From Leucogyrophana mollusca (lineage: Eukaryota; Basidiomycota; Agaricomycetes; Boletales): a stretch of 64,000 nt of DNA. Of the stretch, positions 1 to 12,030 are shown piece after piece. A program made the position numbers and the translations under genes. The notes beneath the pieces were generated by a model. That model saw nothing but the letters and a program-made list of their open reading frames with translations. It had not been told where the DNA came from and searched no databases. The stretch spans positions 62,001-126,000 of the forward strand of contig MU266372.1 in the NCBI GenBank assembly GCA_021014945.1. The letters are read 5' to 3'. Position 1 is the first letter of the stretch, and each line of letters starts with the position of its first letter.

Positions 1-2698
1 AGACGGCGCAAGAGGTCCCTGGCAAAGTCGAAATCACCTTCGTCGGAAGCGAGTGCTGCTCGATGCCACAACGCAACACAGGCGTCATGAGTGCTCTTCC
101 CCCCCGTGGCACGCATGAAAGCTTCCTGCAGAAGCTTGTGAGCTTCTGCAGCGTCCCCTTCGGCGACTTCGACTGTCGACAGGTTGAGGAGGCTGCTCGA
201 TTGAGCAACATTGTCATTCATGTGGGTGTGAAGGGACAGCCGAGCTTCGAAATGGCGCCTTGCAGCCTTGGAGTTCCCGGAGCTCAGTTCGACCTCTCCC
301 TGCAAGCACATAGCCCAGCTCAAATAGGCTGTGGAACGTCTATCATGCTCAAAGTGTTCCCGAGCGCTCGCCAACAGCACAAGAGCTTCTCGTAGCCCCC
401 CTCTGCGCATCACAGCGTCCCCGGTGTATAGGTTGATTCCAGCTTCGTCAAACCGGCTGAGAGTTCGATATTTACGTCTCATTGTCAAAGCTTCTTCCAA
501 TGTTCTTTCGGCATCCGCAATCTTGCCCAGGTATGTGTATGCGTTTGCAATTTTTTCGAGGCACAGGGCAGCCGTACAGTGGTCTCGATCAAGGAGGAAA
601 AGCTGTTTAGCGGCTGTGTATAGGTCAATGGATTCAGTGACATTGACCAGATCATCAGCAAGCACTGCGAGGGCAAAGACACAGCGCGCTTTGCCGAATG
701 GGAGCGCATGGCCTGGGTGTGGTCGACAGACAGCTTTGAGAATGTTCGAGGGTTTTGTGGAAGGATTGCCGTCAGGGAGGCCCAAGACCGCTGAACGCAG
801 GGCAATGGGTCGTGGTTTATGCAGACGAAGCTGGCGGATGAAATGAAAACAAGCACGGCAAACGACGGCCATATCTTTGCGAGTAGCTCGGGACACATCG
901 TGCGCAATTAACCGCTCCAAGTTCGCATCCTCAGTGCCAATCCAAGCCCCCCCATCGTCCTTGGAGGTTACGTCTTCGAGCTGTGTGTAGTAGTGCTGTC
1001 TAACGTGCGTCAGGTCGAAGGAGGGAATGTCCCTGCCTTGGCGGGTGCCTGATATGTGCATACGAATCGGGGAGAGCATCGTGTATGCACCTAACTTGCG
1101 GTACATCAGAGAAAGCCGGCAGAGTGTGTCAACGACAGAGCGGATGTTTGCGATATCGGGGAAAAAAACTTTCAAGTCGTTCTCGTTGATGCCTTGGGGT
1201 AGGAACGCTCCGACTTGCATGACGTGCCGAGCGTCGTTGCCCAGCTGTGTGATTGATGACGACGTCAACGACAACTCGATCGTGGCAGACAGGCTCCGAA
1301 GTTTGCCGTCCCCAAGGTGTAACAAATGGGTCTGCTGTTCGCCCCACGATCTCATCAACTCTTCAAGAGTCCACCGATTTTCCCTGGCGACGTGAGCGAG
1401 CAGATTGATGGATAGTGTATGAAAGTCCAAAGCAGATAACAGCCCGTCCACAATTGCTTGAGAGCCATCGACAGGATAGATCTCCGTGAATGCTTGGCGT
1501 GCAGCGCTGGCCTCCAATGGAGGAACATCAATTGTAGCGTGCCGGAGGTTCATCGACACCCTCCTGTTACGCGTTGTGAGGACCATGGTAAGTGATGGCA
1601 GGGATCCGAGTTCATCAATGAGTTCGGCTATTCGCGACGAGTCAGCATCAGATGCCGCGTCTTGGAACGTCTCCGCGTTGTCGAGCACAAGAAATGCCTC
1701 GCTGGTAGCCAGGGACGTCTTCACAGAGCTGAGAAGATTGGACGTGAGAGCCAATGCTCCGGCAATACGTCCAATGAATGTATTATGCGTCACTTGGGAT
1801 GCATTGATGTCGTCGAATCTGACGAAGAACCGGCGATCCTTGAATCTGGCAACGACGGCGTCCTCGTTTAGAATCGCTTTGGCTATCGAACTCTTCCCGA
1901 TCCCTCCTGGGCCAACCAGAACGACGTGTTTGTCAATGAGAGATTTTAGTGCATCCCGAACGAGGTCGTCTCGTCCGAAAAACATGGAAGGCCTTGGAGG
2001 CGGTGGCTCACAATCGGATTCGCTACTGAACTCATAAGGAAGTGGTAACAAGGCGTACAGAAAACTCACAACTGAACCTCCGCGCCCCTCTTGAGTGCCC
2101 GGGCAATGTCACTGATCACCATCCTCGTGTCTACAATGAGCTCGTGCTGGGGGTGAGTTTAGCAAAAGCCAAAAGACCGATCCACATGCATTACGCACGT
2201 CACACATCCGCAGGAAATAGTCTAGTTGGTCTTTCCACTTTGCGATACTGTCCCGATCCATCGACGCATAAAACGCCCGATTGATGGCTGCGCAATGCTC
2301 TTTCGCCTTGACAGTCTTTTCTATGTCACCGACAAAACTCGAATGGTCGTTAGCGATACGTCTAAGTGTACGGCAGAGGATCTGGTGTACCTTTGCAATT
2401 CGCCGAGCGCTTGTGTGACAGTCGGGTCGATTTCGGTTTCAAGTTTTCCCCGGGTTGAGCGCTCGATGGACTTTGCTATCTTGTTGCATCGGCTGGCTAT
2501 CTCGGCAAAGTCGTCTTTATTCTGCATGGTGTTCTGCAAGAAGTTGTTCAGCCTCAGTCAATAGGAGCAGCAATAGAATTTTACTTTAACGACTGTTAAG
2601 ATGGTGCTCAATGTCGATAAAACACCCTTCGCGACCTCGAGAGGCACTACCTCCTTGGCAAGATCGAGCGCGCCTATTGTGTTGGTTAAAGCGGCCAT
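1..2698 (-). CDS. NLR-like receptor, NB-ARC plus TPR, 3' end outside window
   Basis: This is the 5' part of a STAND/NLR-type receptor gene that runs off the left edge. The start at 2698 is an ATG in the context ACCATGG. Exons read as 2698-2585, 2533-2199, 2146-2070 and 2025-1, with introns of 51, 52 and 44 nt. The first about 170 residues are predicted helical and resemble the N-terminal adaptor region of basidiomycete NLRs. A linker (PPPPRPSMFFGRDD) leads to an NTPase with P-loop GPGGIGKSS, a Walker B-like FLVLDNAE and a sensor-like MVLTTRN. After about residue 520 the sequence becomes helical TPR-like repeats (for example AERTLEEALTMRRKY, AREHFEHDR). The family is thought to sense non-self or heterokaryon signals; that role here is inference. 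The second exon is one base short of keeping frame (near 2388-2395), so the gene is either a recent pseudogene or carries a sequence error. Confidence 0.85.
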
Positions 2699-3548
2699 GG
2701 TGCCATCGCCGCTGCCGGTATTTGACGTGGATGCTCCTGGCGAAGGCTTGTCATGGGGAAAGTGTTATTCGTATCATGGGACATGAGCGAGCTTCACACC
2801 TTTGTTTTCCAAGGCAACCGCATCCTTCGAGTTCAAAGGAGATATGGAGGGTGACGAGGATGTTCGACTCTCCCTCCCGGACCTCGATGCACTACAATAG
2901 ATGCCCACAGGGGCTGTGCGCCATGGGCTATACTTGTCTTTCAGCCCGTGTGGTGCCTAGACGTGCAGAGGGAACTTCTGTGTCGCCACGGTGTCGGCAG
3001 CCGCCAGGTGTGTCTATGATCAGCATCAGCCCAGATACAGTGGCTTCGACAAAGGCGATACAAGTTAAAAGAGTTGATGGCCCAGGCTATCGCCTCGATT
3101 AACGGAATATGATGCCGGGGCGATAGGGACGTCAGACGTGGCATGGTGGGGTGACTGTGGGACGAAATTCTTCCGAGGCGATCGGGCTGTGCACAGGAAG
3201 CCCTTGTTACATAACGTGTTGTGAAGTTGAACGTCAACGACCTACAGCGACTATTGCAAGGATAGAGATGGCGACTGAGACTGACGAATTCTCTATTTGC
3301 ACTGAATTCACTACCAATTTGACTGCTACGCGCCGCCCGTGTGCAATGGACCACACTGGATGGATCATGGCGGGCCGTTGTTCGTGGTGGATGTGCACGA
3401 TGATTCTCGAGGAAACACCGTTTGGTCGTATGGATGTCAACTGATGCGAGTTCTTCCGGACCTCAATTCGCGTTTCCTCTTTTTGCACTATTGGATGGTG
3501 TAGGGTGCGGTGAATCTGGAATGTGGCCTAGCTGTCCAGTAAATTAAC
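2699..3548. other. Upstream region of the NLR-like gene, no gene seen
   Basis: About 850 bases upstream of the NLR-like start. Several short open frames exist on both strands, the longest about 137 codons at 2941-3354 (minus), but none shows a recognisable domain, consistent splice sites or a good start context. It probably holds the receptor's promoter and 5' UTR. I see no clear TATA box. Confidence 0.4.
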
Positions 3549-4577
3549 GTGAATTCGCAGGACATATCAATGCTACAAGTCCAAGTTCAAGATTATGTAT
3601 CCTCCGACAAGCCTCGGCAACGCCCGCCCGCCTCCCACCCGATGCAGATGGACCACGACGGCAACACACCCCAAACACGCCTTCTCACTCTCCTCACCGT
3701 ATCCGCCTTACAAGTAAATTTTTTGAAAACACCCCGACTCTGACCCTCCGCCAGCACCCGCCCCGAAGCCCCACAAACGCAGCGTCCAGCCTATCCGGTT
3801 CGTGGCTGATCTGTATTCGTGTGGGGAGAACGAAGACGCAGACCTTGATGTCAATGCAGAGAGGAAGGCAAGGACGCGCAGGAGGACGTAGAGGAGGTAG
3901 ACGACCCCGCTGCAGCTCTCGGTACGCCTCTCCGTTTGATAGCCAAGCGAAAAATTAGATCTAACCTCAGCACAGACTCCTACGGATCGCACCCCGGCCC
4001 CAGCCCCCGCATCCCGACACCAGCTACGCGAACCAGGACCCAGGTGGGTAAGCTCTCTGTCGTGGCGAGTCTACTCCCAGCGGAGATGCATCCTCCACCG
4101 GCAGAGGCGGGCGCCGTTGATGCAAAAGCCGGCGCAGACGCCAAACCCAGAGCAGGCCCTCTTGACGCGAAGCTCAGAGGAAACACGGCGGTGCATGTCG
4201 TCATTTTCGTGCCCACTCAACCCCAAATAATAGAGTGGGCACTCAGATCCTCGAACGCCTCCGGACACCCCTCGGAGTCCAACAGGCGAAGCAGCCTCCA
4301 CGATGCAGAATTGGGACCATGTCCAGGTGGGTTGCACTAGCTCTTTTAGAATCATAGATAATAGATGACATACAAAAACTCATACCGCGCCATTCCCCCA
4401 CCTACCTTACACATCAACTCCAGTTTGACCTCTCCCCAGAGACTGGCACGACGCCGATCCCTACTTCTGACTCCGACAACAGTCTGCTGTTATCTCATCC
4501 AGAGACTCGGTCGCCGAAACAAGTCCCACGCTTGCCCGTCCCGATCGCATCAGAGGTTGCCGCCGGTACAAACTGAG
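3549..4577 (+). pseudogene. Degenerate or unresolved hypothetical gene
   Basis: Stretches with coding character lie on the plus strand but do not join into one frame. Early pieces read MQMDHDGNTPQT and then KPHKRSVQPIRFVADLYS, followed in a shifted frame by KDAQEDVEEVDDPAAAL. The best supported join is near the end: an exon ending SPTGEAASTMQNWDHVQ at 4330, an intron 4331-4421 closed by ACTCCAG, then an exon starting FDLSPETGTTPIPTSDSD and ending at a stop at 4575-4577. The protein would be rich in Pro, Ser and Thr with no family I recognise. Repeated frame changes suggest decay or sequence errors; a real many-exon gene with badly placed introns is the alternative. Confidence 0.3.
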
Positions 4578-5140
4578 TAGGACTGGGCAGGAACACCGAC
4601 TGCGGGGAAGATCATCGACATCAGGAAAATGTGCGCAACAACAGAGTCAACAAGTGAAATTAGACAGGATCAGTTAACGGTTTTCTAGGCCGCCGCCCAT
4701 ATTTGGAGCGTAGTGCATGACATCTAAATAATTCAGAGCCCAGTGCGTTTCATCGTTCGGAAGCAGAATTGCGATCGGAAATCGAGGGATTAGGATCAAG
4801 CTCACCTGAAGTTATCATATTCTTGAAGATAATGGGGACAGAGAAGGGGGATTCGTCGCCAATACGACTGTCATATGGCCCTTTTATACGACGAACGGCG
4901 AAATCCGACGTTCTGCATACTTCCTTTCTCACACCTCCCTTCGACAGTCGCTCCACAGGCGTACGGTACGTTTACTCGCGTATCTTGCGTTCCCCGCTCT
5001 CTCCCGTGCCTCACACACCCCCAGAACTTACTGACGAGCAGTGGGAGCCGCCGCCCACTTGTGCAAATCGGATCTTTGTGAATTACAAGTGAAATAAGAT
5101 CGTGTACACGCGTATCTAACACCACAACAGCACCAACTCT
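4578..5140. other. Intergenic region, nothing recognised
   Basis: This stretch lies between the unresolved plus-strand gene and the stop codon of the antiporter gene, so it should hold both 3' ends. An open frame of 107 codons at 4769-5092 (plus) has no recognisable domain and is not supported. Confidence 0.35.
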
Positions 5141-8100
5141 TCATGTCACTTTGGGGGGCGCACTCACAGCCTGGAGAACCATCATGTCCACCGCGCATCC
5201 AGACACCACACACGCACTTGCAACGTCCCCAATCGTCTTGCAAGCTTCCGACGGCATATCACGATATTCCTTCATGAGTTCCGTGAGCTCCTGGTGATGA
5301 TTATCCACGCTTAACCGCTTCGACCGCCCGGAGACGACCAGTAGGCGTATGCGCTTTTCGGTCATGGAGTCGCGCAGTGACGCCGCGCGCTGGATTATGG
5401 CGTGGAGAGGGACAGGTGTCTTGAGTTCCGCAAATTCCATGCGTGATAACGCAGTGCGCAGCATGGAGGGGGTATCACTGCCTGTAGCTGGACAAGCATA
5501 CCGAGACCATAAGATGTCATCTGCTGCCTCCGACTGCAGACGCGTTACTGTATTGGCATAGCCGTAAAAGGTATCGGGGAACTGAACAGTCTGTTACACC
5601 GCCGCACCTGAGCGTTATGTTGCATAGCCGAGGCGAAAGAGCACTCACCGAAGTCACGTTGAGGTCGTGGGCTACACTGCTTGCGTAGTCGATTTTCTCG
5701 GCATCATCTCCAAGGTAGACTCCGACCGGCTTCTCAATCGTCGAGTCTACGCTTCTCTTCACCACTCTCAGCACGGTCGCGGTGATGTTTGGATTTGCAC
5801 AAAGCTGCACAACAAATTCTAACGCGAGCCGATCGTCTGGACCACCGCAGAACGGGAAGAAGATATGCTGCGAGTTCCCTGTAGCTTGTGGGTCTTCTGA
5901 TGCGTTACCGGCGTCGATAAACAAGGCAACATCTGTCTTGGATTGTGCAAAAACGCTACTTACGAACTGCGAGTGGATCGCAGGTGTGGACTTGTCTGAT
6001 GTCCATCCAAAGAACATCTCGAACGGATTAGCATTCGATGCCCGTGGACTAGCGGATGGAGCGTCCCCAGCATCGGAAGGCGTTGCAGATGGCGGGAGCC
6101 ACGGAAGGAGGATGAACTGGGAATCATGGCGCTTGGCGTGATCAACCACACTGGAAGCCAGTTCGTCGTACGGAACGATCGACAGAGAACTCGAAACTGG
6201 AAGATCATTCAACTTTCCAAACATCCTGAAGATGTTGAGCAGCGGATCTGTGCGTTTCAGGGTGTCGGTGGCTGACGACTTCATGACGGCGGACATCCGG
6301 TCGGATAACTCGATCAGGCGCAGCGCGTTTACCGTCAATTCTCGGCTCTTGAGTTTTGGTGGCGATGGGGACGATTCTGATGAAGCGTCTGGTATGGGGA
6401 GGTGTATAAGTTGCGCAAGTGCCATGGCCCCAGGCATGTGGTCAGGCTTGTCCAGCACGACGGTGAAGCGGTGTCTCCAAGGATGCTCATCAACGGGCTT
6501 CTTCTCATCGAGTACTGAGCCGTCCATTCCGTTTTCCGAGCCTGGCGCTTTGTCAAGTGGAGCTCTCGGTCCACCGATGTGCACGTGTCGCTCTGGAGGA
6601 TACAATACGTTGACGAGTGGTGTCGTCATGAAGGTCAAAGTCAGGGCCTCGAGAACGAACATAGAGAATACTTTCTGTAAATCAAGTTAGTAAAGGTATA
6701 TACCAATGACCCGTCTAACAGCGCACCTGTGACAGAATACCAGCAGACAAGCCCACGTTAAGCACAATTAGTTCCATAAGACTACGAGTGGTTTCAGTGA
6801 AAATGCAAGGAGGATGTCCAGCTAACATACCCCTTGCAACTCATCAGCGATCCAACAGTGCTCGCTTCACGCCAACCGAAACCTAAGAATCTTGCTGCAA
6901 GTGTGCAACCCCCAAATTTTCCAGTGAAGGACAGGCAAATAATAGCAATCGTAAAAGCCCAGGTAATGCCTACAATCGCAGTCAGTTTCTCACAGTATCA
7001 ATTAACCGATGGCACTGACCATCGTCCAGCAGACCAAGATTAGTATTCAGGCCAGAGTACGTGAAGTACTGAAACCAGGGTATAAGTGATACTCGTCGCT
7101 GCTCAGATGGCTATGCTTACCAGGGGTAGGAAGATGATGGTGACCATGTCTTCGAGCTTCTCGGTCAACGCGATTGCAAGCCCGCCCTCCCGAGGGACGA
7201 TTATACCTGCCAAAAAAGAGCCTATATGCACGTTAGTTGTGCTCAGTGCATTATTTGTATAAACCTACCGAAGAAAGCACCGACACCAATAATGTCGGTA
7301 AAAAATGCGCAGGCCCACAGCACAATGATAGTAAACGTCATGTAGAACACAGTCGGACCGTTTTCCAAGGAGCCGGTCACTCTCGCCAGCCAAAACATCA
7401 GGCGCTTTACCGGGTACAGTAACAGGAGGGTGAAAGCGACACAAATGATCAGGATATACAACGCAGTGAGGCCCGAAGTGGCGTTCACGAGAGCAACGCT
7501 AAGTGCAAGCAGCGACCACCCGACGATGTCGTCTCCAACGCCTGCTGCGAGCACCACGATGCCAACAGTGGTATCGAGCAACTTCAGGTCCGTAAGAATG
7601 CGGCAAAGGACCGGGAATGCAGTTATTGAATACGCGACCCCCGTAAAGAGCATGAAATGTGTGAACTTGACGCTAGGATCAATGAAGTGCTGGTACAGAG
7701 GGACCGAAAGGGCCGACCCCAATGCGAAAGGGAGGGCGATTCCTGCGAGGGACACGATGATAGACATCCTAGCATTTCGTTTGATGATGGATGCATCGAT
7801 CTCGAGCCCAATGATGAAAAGAAAGAGACAAAGACCGATGTTCGCGACCAGGGAGAGGTACGGCCGCGAAACTTGCGGGAATATGTGCTGGGTGAAACCA
7901 GGGATACGACCAAACGCGGTCGGACCTGAGAGAGCACGTCAGGAGGAGCAAGGCGACTGAGCTTTAGCACGAACCAAGGAGGATGCCGCCAAGTACTTCG
8001 GCGATAACTTTGGGTTGCCTCATTTTGCGGAGGCCGAGCGACAGTAGCTGCGCCATCATGATGATTACCCCTGTGTCGAACTAAGGATGCCCTCAAAGTG

Positions 8101-8331
8101 ACCAAGAGGACAGAAATGCGTACCAACTTGAATTATCCATAGCCGCAAAGGATCAGTGGAATCAAACACTGAAGGATCTGTCCCTGTGAGCAGACCACCC
8201 TTCACAGCACAGTCTGTCAGTGTAGTTTCTTGGTGCTTGGGGTATCTCGGCGGGAATGTACACACCTGCCCCTCCACCCTCTTCGCATAGTGCTTAAAAA
8301 CAGAGACGACGCCGTTAGAGAACTCTCCCAT
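5141..8331 (-). CDS. KHA1: K+/H+ antiporter, Kha1 (CPA2) type
   Basis: The product is a cation/proton exchanger of the CPA2 family, which in yeast (Kha1) acts in Golgi/endosomal membranes in K+ and pH balance. The start is the ATG at 8331 (MGEFSNGVVSV); upstream in-frame TTG codons are not starts. Exon 1 is 8331-8266 and about eight short introns follow. Membrane segments are clear: RLWIIQVGVIIMMAQLLSLG, then the family sequence RQPKVIAEVLGGILLGPTAF, ANIGLCLFLFIIGLEID, and the conserved VLAAGVGDDIVGWSLLA, which carries the paired acidic residues of the exchanger core. After about 12-13 membrane segments comes a long cytosolic tail (from about residue 430) with a universal-stress-like fold reported for this family (LPWLPP, RIRLLVVSGRSKR). 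The gene looks complete, ending SAPPKVT at the stop 5141-5143. It is divergently oriented to the duplicated T5orf172 genes. Confidence 0.93.
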
Positions 8332-9554
8332 ATTCCCCAGAATCTGCGAGAACGTAGTGAAAGACCTGACGAAGCACAAAGCTTGCTGATTTGTCCTTTC
8401 TATATTTTATATATACTCAGAGTCAGGGCGGTAAAATTGAAATTACCAATCGCTTGGCACTTTGCGGTGCCTTGCGTTTCAGTGTCCACCACATTCACCG
8501 CAGTCGCACCAGTGGAGGACGACAACCGTAGCGATTTAACACGAAAGGTCTTGGTGAGCTTCGATGTTGCCAAATCCGAAGGCCTTAGCAACGCGAATGT
8601 TGGGCGGTGATTACTTTTGAGCAGGAGGCGTAAAGGATCGTGAGGTGGTACGGCTGCAAAGCCCGACGTAACGCCTTATCCACCAAGTCCGATGCTACGT
8701 ACAGATGAAAGGTGTTTGTCTGGAGAACGCCCCAACCTAAGATACTCATGTCATTTTACATAGAAGACTGGACAAGACGAGGCACACCCCAGCCTTATTT
8801 GTTCTTGTTTAACTCAGAGGCTTTTACCAAACAAGACTACATATAATCATCGTCCACTGCGCATCACCCACAAGGCCGCACTTCGATCTTCCGAGGTCAG
8901 ACAGAAAAAGAGAGTTCAGCGGGCCACTCTTCAACAACTGAAACATAGCAATTCTAATGTAATATTTCCATGGATGTATCTCTTGAAAATCTCCAGCTCG
9001 ATTATTTTAACAAAAATACAGGTGTTCGAGCGCAATGTCGAAAACAGTGAGGAGGCTGAACCCGCATATCACCCAATTATCCTGACATCACTCCATGCGG
9101 CACAGCCCGAAAGCTATATTTGGCTTACCAAAACCCGAGATTTGGATCTCAGCGCAATTCTGACTAGATGGTGGTCCACGGCATTTTGCTTGTTGCACAG
9201 CCTGCACTCGATGTCGCACAACGCAACACAATACAAAATTCAAGGCTACATAGGCTGTTATAGTCTTAAAACAAATGCAAAAGGATTTTTGGCATGGGAG
9301 CATGTTGATGATGTGTAAGTTCACCCTTGTCTCAAGGACCCATCCGTAACTGTATGTTCTAGCCCATGCAACAACCATTTGAACTGTTAAATCGATGTCG
9401 GAACCCTGACCACTCTGTCCTAGCGACGTGGATCAAGTGTTCCGTTACTCTCGTCGTAATTTCGTGTCGCGTGCTCATTAGGGGCCACAGCCGCGTCACA
9501 CGACACGACATTGGACGAAAGCACTCGAGCCTTACCTTACGATAGCACCTCTAT
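8332..9554. other. Divergent intergenic region, no gene seen
   Basis: About 1.2 kb between the start of the antiporter gene and the left edge of the tandem duplication. AT-rich patches occur near 8400 and 8980. A 114-codon open frame at 8974-9318 (plus) has no recognisable features. The region presumably carries the antiporter promoter. Confidence 0.4.
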
Positions 9555-9843
9555 CTTTGATCATGTCGACGACCGTATCGCCTCGATTCTCGCCAAGAAC
9601 AATGTGGGGAAGTGAGTTACTGACAGGCCTGGGGAAAGCTTAGGGAATAAATGTAGTAACCTGGCACTTTCCAGGTCTTCCCTTCTCAGATCCGTCCCGG
9701 CTATGATTGATGAGCACCAGTGCTTAATTGTTGTCTGAACCTGTGGGCATCATCGCCCCGTCTCCAAGCTGGCTCCGTTTGCCTATATATTCATGCGGCG
9801 ATCAAGGCCTCAGCCCCACCCGAACTACTCGCACTATCAAGCT

Positions 9844-11459
9844 ATGGCCCACCCTCCGTCACCCACGTATGACCTTCGAGAGCGATTTGAAGCACTCGAT
9901 TTGGGCGGTAAGACAGATAGGACAGCCTCCTCAGACATATCAGACGCCATCCCCGGCTTCGTGGGCGGGTTCAACCCCAAATTCGTGACTTCGGATGTTG
10001 CCCCTGAAGCTGGTCGGGAGCCTCAGCCAGCTGATACCCATTGGTATGGAAAAACTCGTCCCAACCCTTTCCAGAGACATTCTGCATCCGTTTCCATGCC
10101 TTCCCCGCAAACTGGGCATCAGTCATCAATGATAAACACGCTAGACAGCGCCATGAATCGACTAAGACTCACATCTCCACCACCCTCACCGCCTTCACAT
10201 CCCTGTTCCGATTTCATTCCCTCTTCGCCAGCACACGAATCCATATCCGCTCCCTTGCCAAATTCTTCCCTCAAAGTCAACTCCCAGCCGGATGCAGTAC
10301 CCTCCCCCTCCCCGACAGCTGCAGCATCCCAACCCATATCCACTCGCTCGCAAAAACCTACCCACAAAATCGGCTCCCAGCACCGTCGAACAGTGTCCAA
10401 TCCGGCCCACCTCACCCCGCCCCGGGCGAGGGACACTAGCCAAACGTGTATTGCCATGACATTAGCTGACGTGCGGTGCTCACGACGAGTTAGGGTCCCC
10501 TCCACATATACACACCTCGACCCCGTCCTGGATGTATACTGCAGTCAACACGGAAAACAGGTGATGAAGCGGTCTGGGGTTTACGCACATCTACCGGGTC
10601 GACCAGATAGGTGGATCGAATTCAACGGTAAGTGCGCGTGCATCCCTTCGCTCATTAATTTTTGGGTTGTCAACTGCGAGATAATCATCCGGGTTCTGTC
10701 ATGCAGACTATATACCTCAATACCTCCAATGTGATACCCAACGCGCATTGAAAACCATTATGGCGACGAAAGCGTCTTCGTCGGATGTTCCTGGCTATAT
10801 CTACACGTTTGAGATTCGAGGTGTGTATCCGTTTCTCACTCCCACCTCTCGTTTTCGCGCCAACTACAATCACCTTGAGACCCCAAACGACCCGAGGTCA
10901 TCCAGTTCAAAGTCGGGCGCACCGTGAAACTCACGAAGCGGCTCGATGAATGGGCAAAACAATGCAGGTCGAAGGAACAAATCGTACGCGGCGTGTGGCC
11001 CGGGACCGTCGAGGACGACAACGATCCCGCGAACGGTTCTCTGCTTCGAGGGCGCCTGAGCGGAGGCGAGAAGGGCCCGCTGTGCCATCGCGTCGAGCGG
11101 CTAGTGCATATCGAGCTCGCAGACCTCGCAGTGCATGCGCCGTATCTGGATCCGAAGTTCCCGAAGGTCGAGCTCAATCCTCCACAGTCGGGTACGTCGC
11201 CAAAGAAGAAGGCGGCGGCGACTGCACCTGCTCCGAAGCCCTGCCCTGATTGTGAGCCCCTTAGCCAGCCTGATGGCGTGTTCCACGCTCACTTCGCGCG
11301 CTAGGCTCCAAGACACACAAGGAGATCTTTACTTTTCGCCGGCCAAAGAAGGGGCAGTTCGAAGGCAGGGAGTGGGATCTCATCGTCAAGCCTGTCATCG
11401 AGAAATGGGGAAAGTTTGTCGCCGATCACTATCCTGGCGAACCTTCAATGGATGGGTGA
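9844..11459 (+). CDS. T5orf172 (DUF1766) protein, copy A
   Basis: Predicted protein of 474 residues in four exons: 9844-10627, 10707-10820, 10880-11251, 11305-11459 (phases agree). The start MAHPPSP was chosen because the tandem copy has an ATG only at this point; the in-frame ATG at 9793 is GTG there. Residues 1-190 are Pro/Ser-rich and probably disordered. A small Cys/His cluster follows (TC, then RCSRRVRV, then YCSQH), a likely zinc site. The C-terminal domain has the T5orf172 signature, a GIY-YIG-like fold: GYIYTFEI, then FKVGRTVKLTKRLDEW, then a conserved WPG and CHRVERLVHIELAD. Members of this family include fission yeast Mug113; biochemical function is not settled. Copy A has lost the GGVTKTGGRC motif seen in copy B, so it may be drifting. 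Confidence 0.85.
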
Positions 11460-11667
11460 TGTAGATGTGAGTCAGACAGTTGCTTCGTGGCTTGAAAGTG
11501 CGTTGAGGTACATTCGCCTGAAAATTTGAAGGGCGAGCTCCGGGATACAACTTCAAAGTGCATATCCTTTGCATGACCTCAGGTCCTCTATCGTCATCGA
11601 GTAGCCCCCTCATAGTTATGAAACTTTTCAAAGTGACAAAACCATACCTATCTCGGAAACCCCACAG

Positions 11668-12030
11668 CCCACCATCCCCTCCGTATCCGCCACCATTCTA
11701 TCGATCTTCCCCTTAATCACCCTCGAATCCGCCTTGAACGTCTCCGCATCCTCGACGAGAGAGTGCAGCAGCGCGTGGGCAAGGGGCGAGTCGGGGCCAA
11801 ATGCCGCCGACGCAGATAGGTCTGCCGTCGATGTAAATTTACTATTTTTCTTGGGCGAGGACTAAATGATACCCCTTGATATAAAATGAATGGCAGTGAT
11901 GAGCACGGGAAGTGGGGATTGGATCTCGCGTATGCGTTTCGTGAGCACGTCGTATTGGGCAGATGCGTCGAGGGGGCGCTTGCGTGTGGCGGATGCTTCT
12001 TTCATCGGTTGCTCGTCGTTGCTGGGTGAG
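11668..12030 (-). pseudogene. Decayed 3' fragment of VAC1/PEP7
   Basis: This piece aligns by eye with 14350-14878, the last exons of the intact VAC1 gene. Shared words include GCAGCGCGTGGGCAAGGG, CGAGTCGGGG and TCTGCCGTCGATG. Relative to the parent it has an internal deletion of roughly 55 nt in the last exon and one of roughly 100 nt that removes the splice region before the last exon. The reading frame cannot be followed, and no FYVE or upstream part is present, so it is non-functional as VAC1. It was copied along with the neighbouring T5orf172 gene. Confidence 0.85.

Larger units (their letters stand above)
9555..12030 (+). repeat. Tandem duplication, left unit
   Basis: The left unit holds a 5' flank, a T5orf172 gene and a decayed 3' fragment of VAC1, in the same order and orientation as the right unit (about 12255-14878). 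Matching landmarks include the leader words GGGAAAGCTTAGG(G)AATAAA and CACTTTCC, the first intron of the gene (79 nt in both copies), and the downstream words GATGAGCACGGGAAGTG and GTCGTCGTTGCTGGGTGAG-like. Similarity stops just after position 12030, so the breakpoint is there. The duplicated block is about 2.5 kb. Confidence 0.85.

Noticed and set aside
9793..9843. Upstream ATG start for T5orf172 copy A
   Set aside because: The aligned position in copy B is GTG, while both copies share a well-placed ATG at MAHPPS; the extension is unlikely to be translated.
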